Source: an uncultured Bacteroidales bacterium (lineage in GTDB: Bacteria; Bacteroidota; Bacteroidia; Bacteroidales; Paludibacteraceae). Taken from it: DNA of 64,000 nucleotides. Numbering within the stretch: the first letter of the stretch is position 1; every line of letters starts with the position of its first letter. Shown one piece after another: positions 62,086-64,000 of this stretch. The translations under genes and the position numbers were made by a program. The stretch is taken from positions 25,862-89,861 of the forward strand of contig ONBO01000004.1 of the NCBI GenBank assembly GCA_900316125.1, written 5' to 3'. Below the pieces are notes generated by a model, which was given only the letters and a program-made list of their open reading frames with translations, was not told the origin of the DNA and did not search any database.

Positions 62086-62748
62086 ATGGCAGACAAGCAG
62101 ACTACAAAAGCATTGGTTGTTTTTAGCGGGGGGCAGGACTCCACCACATGCCTTTTCTGGGCATTGGAGAAATTTGATTACGTGGAGGCTGTAACTTTTA
62201 ACTACGGACAACGTCATATAAGTGAGATTGAGTGCGCCAAGGCCATAGCTAAGGATTTGGGCGTAAAACATCACGTGCTTGATATGTCTCTGCTTGGCCA
62301 GCTGGCTCCAAATTCACTTACACGCACTGATATTGAGGTGGATGAGCGCATACCAGACGGCAAGAGCACTCCAAACACATACGTGGAGGGGCGCAATATG
62401 CTCTTCCTCACATTTGCCGCCGTGCTTGCAAAAGTAAACGGCATTGACAATCTTGTAACTGGTGTGTGTGAAACAGATTTCAGCGGATACCCTGACTGCC
62501 GCGATGTGTTCATAAAGTCACTCAATGTAACCCTCAATCTTGCCATGGATTACAGCTTTAAGATTTACACACCGCTTATGTGGCTCAATAAGGCTGAGAC
62601 ATGGGCGCTGGCAGACAAGATGGGCAAGCTTGATTATGTACGTAATAACACGCTCACATGCTATAACGGCATCAAAGGGGACGGCTGTGGGCACTGCCCG
62701 GCTTGCTTCCTGCGACGCAGAGGGCTGGAGGAGTACTTAAAGTTATGA
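62086..62748 (+). CDS. queC: 7-cyano-7-deazaguanine synthase QueC
   Basis: 220 residues. P-loop [15 protein letters not shown] near 12-26 and the zinc cysteines in [16 protein letters not shown] near 200-215 are complete. Makes preQ0 from CDG in queuosine synthesis, using ATP and ammonia. Overlaps queF by 4 bases. The upstream enzymes QueD and QueE are not in the window, and no preQ1 riboswitch is apparent. Confidence 0.96.
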   Translation: MADKQTTKALVVFSGGQDSTTCLFWALEKFDYVEAVTFNYGQRHISEIECAKAIAKDLGVKHHVLDMSLLGQLAPNSLTRTDIEVDERIPDGKSTPNTYVEGRNMLFLTFAAVLAKVNGIDNLVTGVCETDFSGYPDCRDVFIKSLNVTLNLAMDYSFKIYTPLMWLNKAETWALADKMGKLDYVRNNTLTCYNGIKGDGCGHCPACFLRRRGLEEYLKL

Positions 62749-63203
62749 TTTTAGGAAATAAGACAGATTACCCAACACAATACGCTCCGGAGGTTCTGGA
62801 GGCGTTTGACAACAAGCACCCCGATGTTGACTACTTTGTGAAGTTCAACTGCCCGGAGTTCACATCGCTGTGCCCAATAACATCACAGCCTGATTTTGCA
62901 ACCATATACATCAGCTATATCCCAGACAAGAAACTGGTGGAGAGCAAGTCACTGAAACTTTACCTCTTCAGCTACCGTAGCAAGGGGGAGTTCCATGAGA
63001 ACTGCGTGAACACCATTATGAAGGACCTTATAGCGCTGATGGACCCTAAGTACATTGAGGTGTGGGGTAAGTTCATGCCTCGCGGCGGACTGAGCATTGA
63101 CCCGTACTGCAACTATGGCAAGAAGGGCACCAAATATGAGGCTATGGCTGAGCACAGGCTTATGAACCATGACCTCTATCCAGAGAAAATTGATAACCGT
63201 TAA
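62745..63203 (+). CDS. queF: preQ0 reductase QueF
   Basis: 152 residues from ATG 62745, the usual size of the short (single-domain) QueF. Catalytic Cys in [13 protein letters not shown] (about 37-49; substrate-facing Cys at residue 46) and the FHENCVNTI motif near 91. Reduces preQ0 to preQ1 with NADPH. ATGA overlap with queC. The longer frame from 62703 lies inside queC and is not used. Confidence 0.96.
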   Translation: MILGNKTDYPTQYAPEVLEAFDNKHPDVDYFVKFNCPEFTSLCPITSQPDFATIYISYIPDKKLVESKSLKLYLFSYRSKGEFHENCVNTIMKDLIALMDPKYIEVWGKFMPRGGLSIDPYCNYGKKGTKYEAMAEHRLMNHDLYPEKIDNR

Positions 63204-63224
63204 GTGTCACCAATTCTGAATGTT

Positions 63225-63818
63225 ATGTTGAAAAAACTTTTACTTATCTCTCTTATGGCATCAATATCAACTCTTGTAATGGCTCAAACTACAATACTCG
63301 GCCTGGAGTTTGGCTCAGACTACGATGTGGTGTTTGACCAGCTCTCTGACCGTTTTGGTAAAAACGCCGTGGTTAAGATTGACGGTGAGCACATCCAGGT
63401 GAAGGATATGGTTTACAATGTGAATGACATCAAGATAAACAACATCACCTGCACATTCTCATACATTGATGGAGAGCATCATCTGTGCTCCATAGCCTTT
63501 ACATCGGAGCCATACGTGCTATCATACGAGTCTGACAAAAGTAAAATAAATGATTTTAACGGCTATGCCGTAAGGGTTAGCAATAAGATAGCTGTGGAGC
63601 TGAACAAGAAATACAAGGTGAGCGGGGTGGAGAAACGCATTAACACCGCAAAGCCTTGGACCACTCTCTACCGCTTTAACGTGGATGAAAATGTGTCTGG
63701 CGTAATTGCCGCATACTTCAACGCCACCAAGAAACTTATGCTCCAGAACGGCACATCGTTTGCCCGCCTTACCTACACAGACAAGCGCTACGTTAAGAAC
63801 AAGATAGATGAACTGTAG
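63225..63818 (+). CDS. Secreted protein of unknown function
   Basis: 197 residues from ATG 63225. Signal peptide MLKKLLLISLMASISTLVMAQ (cut near residue 21; an upstream GTG at 63204 would add seven residues). The mature part is beta-rich (YNVNDIKINNITCTF, YIDGEHHLCSIAF). No known domain. Twenty-one bases after queF, so it may ride on the que transcript. Function not recognised. Confidence 0.75.
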   Translation: MLKKLLLISLMASISTLVMAQTTILGLEFGSDYDVVFDQLSDRFGKNAVVKIDGEHIQVKDMVYNVNDIKINNITCTFSYIDGEHHLCSIAFTSEPYVLSYESDKSKINDFNGYAVRVSNKIAVELNKKYKVSGVEKRINTAKPWTTLYRFNVDENVSGVIAAYFNATKKLMLQNGTSFARLTYTDKRYVKNKIDEL

Positions 63819-63827
63819 CTTGCAGCG

Positions 63828-64000
63828 TTACTGCGTGAGACTTTTATACTCTGATAGCAGATACTCCTTGAGCTGAGGGGTGTCTGTTATTTTTATGTGC
63901 TTTAGCAGCCCCATGCAAAAACGGCCTACGCCACGCAGGTCATACACATCGGCGTCAAGGAGCCACTCATCATCAGCGCTCTGGCTCACGCACCTCTGGG
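63828..64000 (-). CDS. C-terminal end of a probable WYL-domain transcriptional regulator (partial)
   Basis: 57 codons on the minus strand, ending at the TAA at 63830-63828. The tail DVYDLRGVGRFCMGLLKHI is similar to the C-terminal WCX segment of WYL-domain regulators in Bacteroidales, but only this piece is visible. Convergent with the secreted-protein gene, 9 bases apart. Confidence 0.45.
   Translation of the reverse strand, partial: QRCVSQSADDEWLLDADVYDLRGVGRFCMGLLKHIKITDTPQLKEYLLSEYKSLTQ

Noticed and set aside
62000..62086. preQ1 riboswitch upstream of queC
   Set aside because: Only 5 bases lie between the pseudouridine synthase gene and queC and no aptamer pattern is seen.

Overview
The window is chromosomal DNA from a member of the Bacteroidales (Bacteroidota). 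The evidence is the promoter type (TTTG, 19-20 bases, TAnnTTTG) in front of many genes, the complete aerotolerance (Bat) operon, the L28-L33-DUF4295-FtsY-RimO block, the diaminopimelate aminotransferase DapL, FISUMP-domain lipoproteins, DUF4827, and Bacteroidota-style lipoprotein signals. No plasmid, phage, transposase, rRNA or CRISPR gene was seen. Most of the window is ordinary core genome of moderate GC. The stretch at about 10.2-17.3 kb is more AT-rich and looks accessory.

Layout. 1-10.2 kb: LPS export lipoprotein (lptC), CorC-like membrane protein, PpiD-like foldase, UvrD/PcrA helicase, TonB-dependent receptor, Ste24-type protease. 10.2-17.3 kb: two tandem Ig-like/FISUMP surface lipoproteins, the first with a 9-G tract that puts its start codon out of frame, then an AAA ATPase with a DUF4143 tail and a MNT/HEPN pair. 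17.3-22 kb: CinA-type amidase, glycosyltransferase, and a metal-chelate/cobalamin-type ABC importer. 22.2-26.7 kb: L28, L33, DUF4295, FtsY, RimO, HU, and a membrane-anchored HU fusion. 26.8-34.9 kb: MoxR, DUF58 and the Bat proteins A-E, with batA broken by one extra base. 34.9-40.8 kb: PAP2 phosphatase, small HTH protein, DapL, FabD, RarA, a 42-residue Cys-rich lipoprotein, GAPDH. 40.9-48.8 kb: tRNA-Gln, carB without carA, two secreted carbohydrate-binding-type proteins, an HPr-kinase-like protein with a signal-peptidase-like partner, and a ROK sugar kinase.

48.8-59.7 kb is almost entirely on the minus strand: tRNA-Arg, AsnA (with an internal gap of about 28 residues), a 143-bp structured inverted-repeat element, GlmM, DUF4827, FKBP, ThrA, ACT protein, aminotransferase, sodium symporter and PaaK. 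59.8-64 kb: DUF349 protein, RluB-type pseudouridine synthase, QueC, QueF, a secreted protein and the end of a minus-strand gene.

The clearest candidates for something undescribed are the 143-bp element at 49968-50110 (19-bp perfect closing stem around three GC-rich hairpins), the poly-G switch candidate at 10504-10512, the 22-bp iterated palindromic leader in front of the ATPase/MNT/HEPN group, the orphan HprK-like/S26 pair, and genes whose promoters sit so close to the start codon that leaderless mRNA is likely. The two frame breaks (10512, 30237) could be sequencing errors and should be checked in reads first.
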